64,000 nt of DNA from Bacteroides sp. (GTDB lineage Bacteria > Bacteroidota > Bacteroidia > Bacteroidales > Bacteroidaceae): the NCBI GenBank assembly GCA_021202275.1, contig JAJQDI010000023.1, forward strand, positions 62,001 to 126,000. The letters are read 5' to 3'. The notes below the pieces were generated by a model. It ran no database searches. It had not been told where the DNA came from and saw nothing but the letters and a program-made list of their open reading frames with translations. This document shows, piece after piece, positions 46,991 through 55,379 of the stretch (the first letter of the stretch is position 1; every line of letters begins with the position of its first letter). The translations under genes were made by a program, and so were the position numbers.

Positions 46991-47195
46991 ACTCTTCTGT
47001 TTTTTACATCCATATGTTTATGCCTTCTCTTAAATCAAAAGTTTATAACCTTGTTGTCGGAAAAGTATGACAATACTTGATAAGTATATGACTCCTATAA
47101 TTAGGAGTATATTTTCAGACAGCAAATTCCAAAAAATAAATATTATAAAAAATACATCCGAAATTTTTCTAAGGATTTTATCCATGTATTTATAA

Positions 47196-47609
47196 TTACC
47201 ACCATTTCACATACCCATATAGATAAAGTCTGAAAGCTATAAATGCAGCTACAGGTGCTCCCCAAAAGGTAATGAGAAAAAATATATATATAGATTTTGC
47301 TTTAAATCTACCTAAATTCCGTCTCCAACTTATTAATTCTTCATATTCTGTGTACCTGAAATACCGAATAAATATAAGTGCAGCAAGAAAAATTCCTGAT
47401 GAAACAAACCCTAAAACATTATTTAAAATTGAATGAGTCAACTTATTAGGATATAATTTCTCTATATAAGAGAAAGGGACTAAAAGGGCAAGAGCCAGCC
47501 ATTCACCTAATATGAGTGAAGAACTAAATCTTGAATCTTCTTCGTTCCTCTTCAAAATGCTGATTTGGAAATTAGTAACTACATAGAAAAAATAATCCAT
47601 TAATCTCAT
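47196..47609 (-). CDS. Four-helix membrane protein, putative immunity (copy 1)
   Basis: 137 residues, four membrane segments, ending YGYVKWW. It starts 14 bp after the restored stop of the LysM effector, the expected place for the cognate immunity gene. A membrane location would suit an effector that acts on the inner membrane or in the periplasm. Confidence 0.72.
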   Translation of the reverse strand: MRLMDYFFYVVTNFQISILKRNEEDSRFSSSLILGEWLALALLVPFSYIEKLYPNKLTHSILNNVLGFVSSGIFLAALIFIRYFRYTEYEELISWRRNLGRFKAKSIYIFFLITFWGAPVAAFIAFRLYLYGYVKWW

Positions 47610-47742
47610 GCTCTTATATCTTTTACTTCCAAATTATCATATCATCTCTTCCGGGTACCAGCCCGTGGTCCAGCATGGTTTTGGTATAATGCTGCATACC
47701 TTTGACGTTTAATTTTCCATATAGATATGCAGGTCCTATGGG

Positions 47743-48609
47743 TCAATAGATTAACCCACCTATTCCAAATCCAGTATCTAATCCATCTTCCCAATTAGGG
47801 TCTTCCACAAACTGTACTCCACTATATCCGGTGGAAAAAACACCAAATGCATTTCCTCCCCATCTTAAATATTTGAATACAGAGACTCCTTTTGCTATGT
47901 TCGAACTGTTGGCTCTGAAATTCCACCCTCTGCCTGAGCTGGGAAGCGCCTCAGCCATATTATAGTAATTTCCGTTTGCTCCTCTCCAGAATCCTCCTAT
48001 TCCGGTTCCCGGAATATTTTTTGTATATTTTAATCCACCTATAGCGGAAGAGATAAGGCTGCCATATTCTACAAATCCCATTACTCCTGCCAGATAATTT
48101 GACTGCTCTTCATCCATGCGGATACTGTTCTTTATTTCATGGGTGGATTGCAACATTTTACGTCGCCACTCCAATTCCTCGATCAGTCTTTCCCTGGATC
48201 GGTTAGTGTCATACAAAAGAATTTGTCCGGCATCTATTCTATTGGGATCTTTGATGTTGTTCCAGACGACCAGTTCGTCCACTGTCACACACAGATCTCT
48301 TGAAATGCTGGTTAGGGTATCGTTTCTTTTCACTGTATATTCGGCATATTCTCCCGACATATGAGCGCGCAGACTAAGTTCTATCATTTCCGCAGAACGA
48401 TCTATCTCCTGTTTGCGGAATCCCGTGAAACAGTAATCGGACAGGGAGCTATCCCGGACGTCGGCAGATCCGTTGAAAACGGCAGGATACTGATAGAGAT
48501 AGTTGATATAAGCATATCCTTCTCCTATGACAAACCCTTCATACAATTTGCCATTTGCCAGACCCTCTTCGAAATCACTCTTCGTTTTATATACAGGTCT
48601 TGTATTCAT
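47743..48609 (-). CDS. T6SS cargo effector with LysM domain; in-frame TGA near the end
   Basis: As read, 288 residues. Residues 1-45 share a recruitment-like module with the effector at 51 kb, centred on GFVIGEGYAY (25-34). Residues 91-133 are a LysM domain (YTVKRNDTLTSISRDLCVTVDELVVWNNI) that binds peptidoglycan. The C-terminal Gly-rich toxin part is unrecognised. After TGA at 47743-47745 the same frame continues PIGPAYLYGKLNVKGMQHYT to a stop at 47623, 13 bp before the immunity gene. So the full protein would be about 328 residues, the TGA replacing a Trp codon. Confidence 0.72.
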   Translation of the reverse strand: MNTRPVYKTKSDFEEGLANGKLYEGFVIGEGYAYINYLYQYPAVFNGSADVRDSSLSDYCFTGFRKQEIDRSAEMIELSLRAHMSGEYAEYTVKRNDTLTSISRDLCVTVDELVVWNNIKDPNRIDAGQILLYDTNRSRERLIEELEWRRKMLQSTHEIKNSIRMDEEQSNYLAGVMGFVEYGSLISSAIGGLKYTKNIPGTGIGGFWRGANGNYYNMAEALPSSGRGWNFRANSSNIAKGVSVFKYLRWGGNAFGVFSTGYSGVQFVEDPNWEDGLDTGFGIGGLIY

Positions 48610-48612
48610 ATG

Positions 48613-49131
48613 CTATTTTACCCAGTGATTTTCCAGATTAAATCCATTGATAGAAATTTCTTCCGCTGAGATGACCAGAGCTGTGTTTAAGCCGGTACCG
48701 CTATCAATCACCCTGTTGAAGTTTACACAAAATCCATTCATAAACTCTATTTTCAAAGGTGCATTCGAGGTTTTGGAACGGAATTCTATCTCTCCGTTCA
48801 TCATACAGGAGGTCATAGCCCATTTGTATATATTGTCCGGAACAGCTTCTGTAAGTGTCAGTAAGATCTGTCCTCCTCGTACTTCATCCTGTGGTTGCCC
48901 TTTAAAATCCACAGCCTGTCCGAAACTGATGTTGAACTGAGCCAGTTCATATTCCTTGCCTTCAAATACAAACCATACTTCCAGATTACTGTCTACCTGA
49001 GTAAAATTGAACAGGCCCGAAGCAGTCTCTTTGATTTTAGTGGCAGCACTACTGCCTGCTAATACACTACTGCCTGCTAATACACTACTGGTTGCTGCGG
49101 TGATCGCCGTATTTTTTAGTGTGTCTGCCAT
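48613..49131 (-). CDS. Hcp-like cargo adaptor B (cassette 1)
   Basis: 172 residues: an Ala/Ser-rich N-terminal tail with an internal duplication (SSVLAGSSVLAGSS), then an Hcp (TssD) domain (YELAQFNISFGQAVDFKGQPQDEVRGGQILLTL). Paralogue of 51776-52270. It ends 3 bp before the LysM effector start, so it is likely to hold that effector in or on the tube. Confidence 0.78.
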   Translation of the reverse strand: MADTLKNTAITAATSSVLAGSSVLAGSSAATKIKETASGLFNFTQVDSNLEVWFVFEGKEYELAQFNISFGQAVDFKGQPQDEVRGGQILLTLTEAVPDNIYKWAMTSCMMNGEIEFRSKTSNAPLKIEFMNGFCVNFNRVIDSGTGLNTALVISAEEISINGFNLENHWVK

Positions 49132-49143
49132 ATCGCTGTTTTT

Positions 49144-49575
49144 TTAATCATCAAACCCGGTCCATCTGTTATTCAGTTCTGTATCTCCCACAGTCATTTT
49201 GCGTACCTGCAAAGTCAGTTTGGTGGCTATATATCCTTTCCCTTTCTGAGAGTAGTTGATCTCCATACCGATGCAGGCCGCATCCTGAAAATTTATCTTT
49301 TCAAGTGCCATATCGTTGTCGTCGCAGATCACGAGCACGCCGTCGTTGTATTTCCTGGAATCAATGGCCCACTGTATGATATCCATGGCCGGGATTCCCG
49401 GAATAGCTACCGATATACATCCGCCCCGAACTTCGGTCTGGGCTTTGCCATCGGTATTGATTCCCTGTGAAAAGCCATAACTGCAACTTTCCAGTTCATA
49501 ACTCTCTTTGTACAGTCCCATGATGCTTGCATCACTGAGCATACCCAGTTTTAAAAAGCTTTTATGTCCGAACAT
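49144..49575 (-). CDS. Hcp-like cargo adaptor A (cassette 1)
   Basis: 143-residue Hcp-family protein (MFGHKSFLKLGMLSD start, SYGFSQGINTDGKAQTEVRGGCISVAI core). It is identical in sequence to 52282-52713; the DNA differs at one position seen. It pairs with adaptor B, 12 bp away. Identity to the other copy shows a recent duplication or gene conversion. Confidence 0.82.
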   Translation of the reverse strand: MFGHKSFLKLGMLSDASIMGLYKESYELESCSYGFSQGINTDGKAQTEVRGGCISVAIPGIPAMDIIQWAIDSRKYNDGVLVICDDNDMALEKINFQDAACIGMEINYSQKGKGYIATKLTLQVRKMTVGDTELNNRWTGFDD

Positions 49576-49691
49576 ATTCGTACTGTATTTTTATGCTGAT
49601 AATTTATCACGCTGTTGCCAGAAGTAGGCAAACACACTTACCAAATAAATCACAATGATTGCAATAAGCAACACATTGGGTAGCACTTCCG
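49144..49691. repeat. Near-identical 548-bp repeat, copy 1
   Basis: Matches 52282-52829 almost base for base, with one difference seen near 49149. It covers the Hcp-like A gene and the 3' end of the membrane protein gene behind it. Confidence 0.85.
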
Positions 49692-49989
49692 GGAAAAACA
49701 CACAAAAGAGAAAAACAAGAGTTGATATTCTGATGGTTCTCCTATACCATTGTTTTTGTATAAAGGTGTTTTCCGGAGTATATGTATGGTTTGAGTTTGT
49801 GATCATAGATTTTACTTTCTTCCATAAATCCCACTCTCCAACCCATAATAGAATGAATATGGCTGTAATAATATAAACCATAGCTACAGAAATAGAAGTG
49901 AGAATATACGTATCATACAGTAGGATGCCATACAAAAGTGTATGGAATAATGTTGCCACGATAACATATATGTTGACTCTTTTTCTCAT
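49591..49989 (-). CDS. Small membrane protein, four segments, putative orphan immunity
   Basis: 132 residues with two hydrophobic hairpins (VIVATLFHTLLYGILLYDTYI and SISVAMVYIITAIFILLWVG in the first half). It lies between a tssH tail fragment and the cassette 1 Hcp-like genes. Its last 100 bp are repeated at 52729-52829, where the rest is missing. Without an effector beside it, it may be a left-over immunity gene. Confidence 0.6.
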   Translation of the reverse strand: MRKRVNIYVIVATLFHTLLYGILLYDTYILTSISVAMVYIITAIFILLWVGEWDLWKKVKSMITNSNHTYTPENTFIQKQWYRRTIRISTLVFLFCVFFPEVLPNVLLIAIIVIYLVSVFAYFWQQRDKLSA

Positions 49990-50052
49990 TTCTCTTTTTT
50001 CTTTCCCCGTGGATAAATATATGAAATTTTTCTAACATTTTTCTCTCTATTT

Positions 50053-50184
50053 CATTTTACTTCCCATATCAATTCCCTTTTCTCATTACCCCCACTACAA
50101 TGGTGTCTCCGGTTTTTACTTTCCCGCTGATCAGCATCTTAGATATCGGGCGGCGCACGTGGTTACGTATGGTTCCTGCCATCT
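50053..50184 (-). pseudogene. Fragment of the tssH 3' end
   Basis: This stretch resembles the last 45 codons of tssH (52885-53020) at DNA and protein level: TIRNHVRRPIS then SGKVKTGDTIVVG. It has no start. It marks the upstream boundary of cassette 1 as a duplicated tssH tail. Confidence 0.78.
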
Positions 50185-50233
50185 GATAATATGCTTATTA
50201 CTAGACAGATGATAGGTAACTTATATTTCATCT

Positions 50234-50638
50234 CTAACTAAAACTGTAAGTGATAAACATCAATAAAATTAAAATACAATAGAAACATACTCCATACAAA
50301 GTCCATTTCCATACTTCACGGGTTTTCTTATCGTACCCATCTGCTTTGTAAATAAAAGCAAGGAAAAAATTAAATAAGAACGGAAATATAAATACCCATA
50401 CTCTTACTTTCCATGTTAAAGGTTCATTAACTTTTGTATTCTTTATTAATTTAGCATCTTCTAATGTATCTATTAACTGTTGTATATGAGATTCATTTAA
50501 TTGTCGGACACTTAATTCTGTTTCAGCTGCTGATATGGCTTCTGGATGATAATCTTCTTTTTCGATATAAATTATTCTGACCAGATCTTCATCTAATTTG
50601 GTCTTCATAATTTCAGAATATTTATTACATTCTTTCAT
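50234..50638 (-). CDS. Membrane protein, putative immunity (cassette 2)
   Basis: 134 residues: a charged helical N-terminal part, then two to three membrane segments (VWVFIFPFLFNFFLAFIY, LYGVCFYCILILLMFI). AT-rich. It is second behind the effector at 50.9 kb. A role as immunity or accessory protein is inferred from position. Confidence 0.65.
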   Translation of the reverse strand: MKECNKYSEIMKTKLDEDLVRIIYIEKEDYHPEAISAAETELSVRQLNESHIQQLIDTLEDAKLIKNTKVNEPLTWKVRVWVFIFPFLFNFFLAFIYKADGYDKKTREVWKWTLYGVCFYCILILLMFITYSFS

Positions 50639-50654
50639 ACTAAATAAAGTAGAA

Positions 50655-50870
50655 TTATATAGTTAACCACACAAAAAATAAAAATAGGATTAACCCTAAA
50701 CCACAATAGAATATATCATGCCCCAAATTATTAAGATAATCACTTGTTTGGTTACCATTCCAAATTTCGCTATAAGGTTTGTAAGATTTACGAAAAAACT
50801 TATTTAGGATATTAATAATTATCCAACTAACAGAAACACCGATGGTTTTAAATATATTAAATCCTAACAT
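50655..50870 (-). CDS. Small membrane protein behind the cassette 2 effector
   Basis: 71 residues with two membrane segments (FKTIGVSVSWIIINIL and FYCGLGLILFLFFVWLTI). It starts 2 bp after the effector stop. Size and place fit an immunity protein. No family is recognised. Confidence 0.6.
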   Translation of the reverse strand: MLGFNIFKTIGVSVSWIIINILNKFFRKSYKPYSEIWNGNQTSDYLNNLGHDIFYCGLGLILFLFFVWLTI

Positions 50871-50872
50871 TA

Positions 50873-51775
50873 TTATCTATTTGAACCATCTTCGAGGATA
50901 TATGGAATAGCTGTCGAGGGGTAACTCGTCCAATTATAGATTTTTTTAATAGACTCAAATTCTCGTACATTCATATTATGTTGTCTAAGCATTCTCGTTC
51001 CAGATTCTTTTACTGTGTTTATACCAGTTCCTTTGTGTAAGGAATTAAATTGAGCAACATTTATAACCTTATTACCTTTTTGGAGATTACCAAGAGGGAT
51101 GAAAGTTGTTAATGTACCTATTCCAGCCTCTAATACTTCATTACTAGTAGTGCCTGCTCTTGATAAATGTTTTGTATCTACATGTCCTGTGAAACGCTGT
51201 GCGGTAATATAGGCATCGTCAAGTATACCATACATTACTTTTCCGACCCAGGTTTGCCCTGTTCTACTGGTGTGGAATTTTTCCCAAAAATTAGGAATGT
51301 GTGGTTTTATTTCTCCATGTTGTGATATTAATGTTCCATCCTCATTAAAATATTGTTTATAAGTCACTTTCATTGTCGGATTATATGGATTATTAAGAGT
51401 ATATACAACATGAATAGAGGATTTCTTTTCATCTATTACAGTTCCATTATTTGCTTCTGCAAATTCTTTAGCTGCAAACCGTTGAAGTTTGGTTGATCCA
51501 AAAAAATCAGTCCATTTATTCGGATCTTCTCCTAAACTTTTCATTTTCATTTCTGGGGAAGTATCTAAATATTGCATCCATATAACGATACATTCACTTG
51601 GTAAAAATGAAGAGTTCGGTTTCACTCCTATTGTATTCTCTGGGGATTGATATAGAATTTTAGGGGCGTAATAGGCATATCCTTCTCCTATAACAAATCC
51701 TGCATACAAATCATTAGTTGATAATTTCCTTTCAAATTCTTCTAATGATATATAAGTATGTTCTGGTTGACTCAT
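50873..51775 (-). CDS. T6SS cargo effector (cassette 2), C-terminal toxin unknown
   Basis: 300 residues. The N-terminal 45 residues carry GFVIGEGYAY (26-35), the same module and position as in the LysM effector at 47.7 kb, while the rest is unrelated. The C-terminal part has VGKVMYGILDDAYITAQRFTG and a short basic end, without a recognised catalytic motif. The start codon abuts the stop of Hcp-like B. Lower GC than the core genes suggests acquisition as a cassette. Confidence 0.72.
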   Translation of the reverse strand: MSQPEHTYISLEEFERKLSTNDLYAGFVIGEGYAYYAPKILYQSPENTIGVKPNSSFLPSECIVIWMQYLDTSPEMKMKSLGEDPNKWTDFFGSTKLQRFAAKEFAEANNGTVIDEKKSSIHVVYTLNNPYNPTMKVTYKQYFNEDGTLISQHGEIKPHIPNFWEKFHTSRTGQTWVGKVMYGILDDAYITAQRFTGHVDTKHLSRAGTTSNEVLEAGIGTLTTFIPLGNLQKGNKVINVAQFNSLHKGTGINTVKESGTRMLRQHNMNVREFESIKKIYNWTSYPSTAIPYILEDGSNR

Positions 51776-52270
51776 TTATACCCAGTGATTATCTAATCTT
51801 AAACCATTTATATTAATTTCTTCTGAGGATATAGCAAGAGCTGTATTTAATCCTCCTCCAGCATCGACTATTCTATTGAAGTTTATACAAAACCCATTAC
51901 TAAATTCAACTTTTAGAGGAGCATTTGAAGTTTTCGAACGGAATTCTATACTTCCATCTTTCAGGCAGGAAGTCATAGCCCATTTGTATATATTGTCCGG
52001 AACAGCTTCTGTAAGTGTCAGTAAAATCTGTCCTCCCCGGACTTCATCCTGAGGCTGCCCTTTAAAATCCACAGCCTGTCCGAAACTGATGTGGAACTGT
52101 GCCAGTTCATATTCCTTGCCTTCAAATACAAACCATACTTCGAGATTGCTGTCTACCTGGGCAAAATTGAATAAGCCTGAGGTCGCTTCTTTTACTTTGC
52201 CGGCTATCGTACTGTTTGCGACTGCGTTTGTTGCTGCGGTGATCGCCGTATTTTTTAGTGTGTCTGCCAT
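51776..52270 (-). CDS. Hcp-like cargo adaptor B (cassette 2)
   Basis: 164-residue Hcp-family protein, close paralogue of 48613-49131 but lacking the internal tail duplication. The core from SGLFNF to NHWV is nearly the same. It directly abuts the effector gene, with no spacer, so adaptor and effector are probably made together. Confidence 0.78.
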   Translation of the reverse strand: MADTLKNTAITAATNAVANSTIAGKVKEATSGLFNFAQVDSNLEVWFVFEGKEYELAQFHISFGQAVDFKGQPQDEVRGGQILLTLTEAVPDNIYKWAMTSCLKDGSIEFRSKTSNAPLKVEFSNGFCINFNRIVDAGGGLNTALAISSEEININGLRLDNHWV

Positions 52271-52281
52271 ATCGCTGTTTT

Positions 52282-52713
52282 TTAATCGTCAAACCCGGTC
52301 CATCTGTTATTCAGTTCTGTATCTCCCACAGTCATTTTGCGTACCTGCAAAGTCAGTTTGGTGGCTATATATCCTTTCCCTTTCTGAGAGTAGTTGATCT
52401 CCATACCGATGCAGGCCGCATCCTGAAAATTTATCTTTTCAAGTGCCATATCGTTGTCGTCGCAGATCACGAGCACGCCGTCGTTGTATTTCCTGGAATC
52501 AATGGCCCACTGTATGATATCCATGGCCGGGATTCCCGGAATAGCTACCGATATACATCCGCCCCGAACTTCGGTCTGGGCTTTGCCATCGGTATTGATT
52601 CCCTGTGAAAAGCCATAACTGCAACTTTCCAGTTCATAACTCTCTTTGTACAGTCCCATGATGCTTGCATCACTGAGCATACCCAGTTTTAAAAAGCTTT
52701 TATGTCCGAACAT
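52282..52713 (-). CDS. Hcp-like cargo adaptor A (cassette 2)
   Basis: 143 residues, identical to 49144-49575. Hcp-family core SYGFSQGINTDGKAQTEVRGG. It is paired with adaptor B 11 bp downstream. The conserved AB pair with variable effector suggests a heteromeric tube or cap segment that holds cargo. Confidence 0.82.
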   Translation of the reverse strand: MFGHKSFLKLGMLSDASIMGLYKESYELESCSYGFSQGINTDGKAQTEVRGGCISVAIPGIPAMDIIQWAIDSRKYNDGVLVICDDNDMALEKINFQDAACIGMEINYSQKGKGYIATKLTLQVRKMTVGDTELNNRWTGFDD

Positions 52714-52728
52714 ATTCGTACTGTATTT

Positions 52729-52829
52729 TTATGCTGATAATTTATCACGCTGTTGCCAGAAGTAGGCAAACACACTTACCAAATAAATCACAATGATTGC
52801 AATAAGCAACACATTGGGTAGCACTTCCG
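52729..52829 (-). pseudogene. 3' remnant of the small membrane protein gene
   Basis: It encodes the last 33 residues of the 49591-49989 protein (ending FAYFWQQRDKLSA and stop). No upstream part is present. It lies just behind tssH and shows a deletion within the duplicated unit. Confidence 0.75.
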
Positions 52830-52882
52830 GTTTTTTTCCCGTCGATAAATATATGAAACTTTTATAACATCTTCCCTTTATT

Positions 52883-55364
52883 TCATTTTACTTCCCATAT
52901 CAATTCTCCTTTCTCATCCAGTCCGGCCACAATCGTATCTCCACTCTTGACCTTTCCGCCGATCAGCATCCTGGAAATGGGTCGCCTGACGTGGTTGCGT
53001 ATGGTCCCTGCCACCTGGCGCGCCCCGTATTTGGGGTTGAATCCCCGGTGTGCCAGCGTCCGCTTTGCTTCTTGTGAGAGTTCGATGCGGATCTCCTGTT
53101 TGTCCAGCAGAGCGGTAACCCCCCCGCATTTGTATCTCAAATATCCTTACCAGCATATCCTCATTGATGGGTGCAAACGGTACGATCTCCGACAGACGGG
53201 CCAGGAATTCCGGACGGAAGTAGCTGCCCATGATCTCCATCAGTTTCGTGGTGTCGGGTGTGCGCCCTTCGGTGATCTCTTTGGCCAGCCATTCACTGCC
53301 CACGTTCGAGGTAAAGAGTACGATCGCATTGGAGAAGTCACCCTCTTTGCCCAGTCGGTCGTGCAGTTTCCCTTCGTCCATGATCTGCAGGAAGATGTCG
53401 TATACCGACGCATGCGCCTTCTCGATCTCGTCGAACAGTACCACCGCATACGGTTGGCGCCGGATCTTATTGACCAGCAATCCGCCTTCTTCGTATCCCA
53501 CGTATCCCGGAGGGGCGCCCAATAGCAAAGCCGCCGAATGTTCCTCTTTGAACTCCGACATATCCAGGCGTATCATGGCCTTCTCGTCGTTGAAGAGTGC
53601 CTCTGCCAGGGCTTTGGCCAGCTCTGTCTTACCCGTACCCGTGGGTCCCAGCAGGAAGAAAGAGCCGATGGGTTGTCCGGGCTTGTTCATTCCGCTACGC
53701 GACTCCACAATGGCATCCGCCATCACCTTCAGGGCATTGTCCTGCCCCACCACCCGCCGGCGCAGAATATCTTCCATCTGTAGCAGCTTCTCCTTTTCGC
53801 CCGCTTCGATCTTCCCGATGGGGATACCGGTCGATGCCGAGATCACCGCTGCTACCTCGTGTGCGGTGATGCGTGTGATTTCCTCCCGGGTGCAAGTGGT
53901 GAGTTGTTGTAGCCTGTCTACCAGGTAGCCGATCCATTCCTCCGCGGTTTCGAATCCCGCCGTATCTGTCTCTCCTTCCATCATGCCTAGCAATATAGGA
54001 CTCAGCTTGTTGCCGATAGAGAAGGAGAGGAGGCGGAGTTTCTCTATCCGTTCGGCTTCCGGCAGTTCTTTGGCCTCTTCGATGGCCGCCAGTTCGCGGG
54101 AGAACTCCGTTATATCTCCCCGGGCCGTCTGGTTCACCAGTTTCACTGCCGACATCGTCCGGTCCAGCAGGTCGATGGCCGCGTCGGGCAGCCGTCGCTC
54201 CTTCACATACCTCCGCGCCAGGTCTACACAGTCGCCCAGCGACACCGGATCTATCGCAATGCCGTGGTAGCCGGTATAGCGGTCGAGTACCGCCTCGATC
54301 ATGCGCACGGTAGATTCCTTGTCCGGCTCACCCACCTGCAGCACCTCAAAGCGGCGGTTGAAGGCATGGTCGGGCTCGATCAACTTGCGGTATTCCTCCA
54401 CCGTAGTGGCACCGATCACCGTGATCGATCCTTTCGAGAGTTCCGGTTTCAGGATGCTTGCCGCCCCGTGGTTGCCCTGTTTCGGATCGATCAGGACGTG
54501 GATCTCATCGATAAACAGGATGGCTCCCGGGGTGGATTCCAATTCCTTGATGATGCTCTTCAGGCGGTCTTCGATCTCCCCTTTGTAGGTAGCACCCGCG
54601 ATGAGCGTACCCGTATCCAGTTCGTAGATGGTTGCCTCCCTGAGATACTGGGGCACACTGCCCCTGACGATGTTACAGGCCAGGCCATCTACCATCGCCG
54701 TCTTTCCTACACCCGCGTCCCCGATAATGAGCACATTGGGTTTGCTGTGTCTGCCTAGCGTCTCCATCATCAGGCGGGTCTCGTTGTCGCGCCTCACGAT
54801 CGGGAATACCCGGCCCTGTGCAGCCGCTTCGGTCTTGTTGATGCAATATTTGAGCAGGTTGGTTTTCAGCGCCGGCATCTCCCCGCCGGAGGCTTCGGCG
54901 CGTGCCATTTCCGCTACCAGCGGAGAATGTCCCGGTGAGCCTCCCAGGAACAGGTCGTGTATGTCCCGCTCCCGGATAGGGAAAGATCTCAGTTCATCCG
55001 CACTGAATCCCACCTCCGGGGCGGTCAGTGCCGTGAAGACACAGACCGGATTGATCTCCAGCAGGCCCCATTTGAGGCGCACGTTATCTGCCTGTTCAAA
55101 CACATCCGCCATCTTTTCGTGTGCCACGATCTCGCCGGCCGGAGCAGCTTTCGGTACACCTTCGATCCGTACCTCGGCCCACTCGCGCAGGTAAGCGGCA
55201 TCCTGCCCCAGGCCCGATACAAAAGATTCTATACCGATCTCTTTGTGCATCAGTGCATAGAGCATGTGAGCAGGAGTATAGCAGGGATGGCTGTGATCCC
55301 GTGCTATCCCTTTGGCAATCCGTATCGCGTTGTGTACCGATTCGTTCAGATTCAGGAACTCCAT
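52883..55364 (-). CDS. tssH: TssH (ClpV) AAA+ ATPase, frameshifted near the end
   Basis: ClpB-like hexameric ATPase that disassembles contracted sheath. It has an N domain, AAA1 with Walker A GDAGVGKT, a middle domain, AAA2 with GPTGTGKT, and the C-terminal D2-small domain. The long frame ends at 52914 in nonsense. One base less at the C7 run 53119-53125 (G7 in mRNA) restores GVTALLDKQEIRIELSQEAK to a proper stop at 52883, giving about 826 residues. It follows tssC by 15 bp. Confidence 0.88.
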
Positions 55365-55379
55365 CTCAGAGGGTTGAAA

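Larger units (their letters stand above)
52282..52829. repeat. Near-identical 548-bp repeat, copy 2
   Basis: Second copy of 49144-49691, offset by 3138 bp. Identity ends abruptly at 52829 after ACTTCCGG. Confidence 0.85.

Noticed and set aside
48613..49131. Ala/Ser-rich N-terminus as a signal peptide
   Set aside because: It lacks a hydrophobic core, and Hcp-like proteins are not Sec substrates; the duplication SSVLAGSSVLAGSS is a flexible tail.
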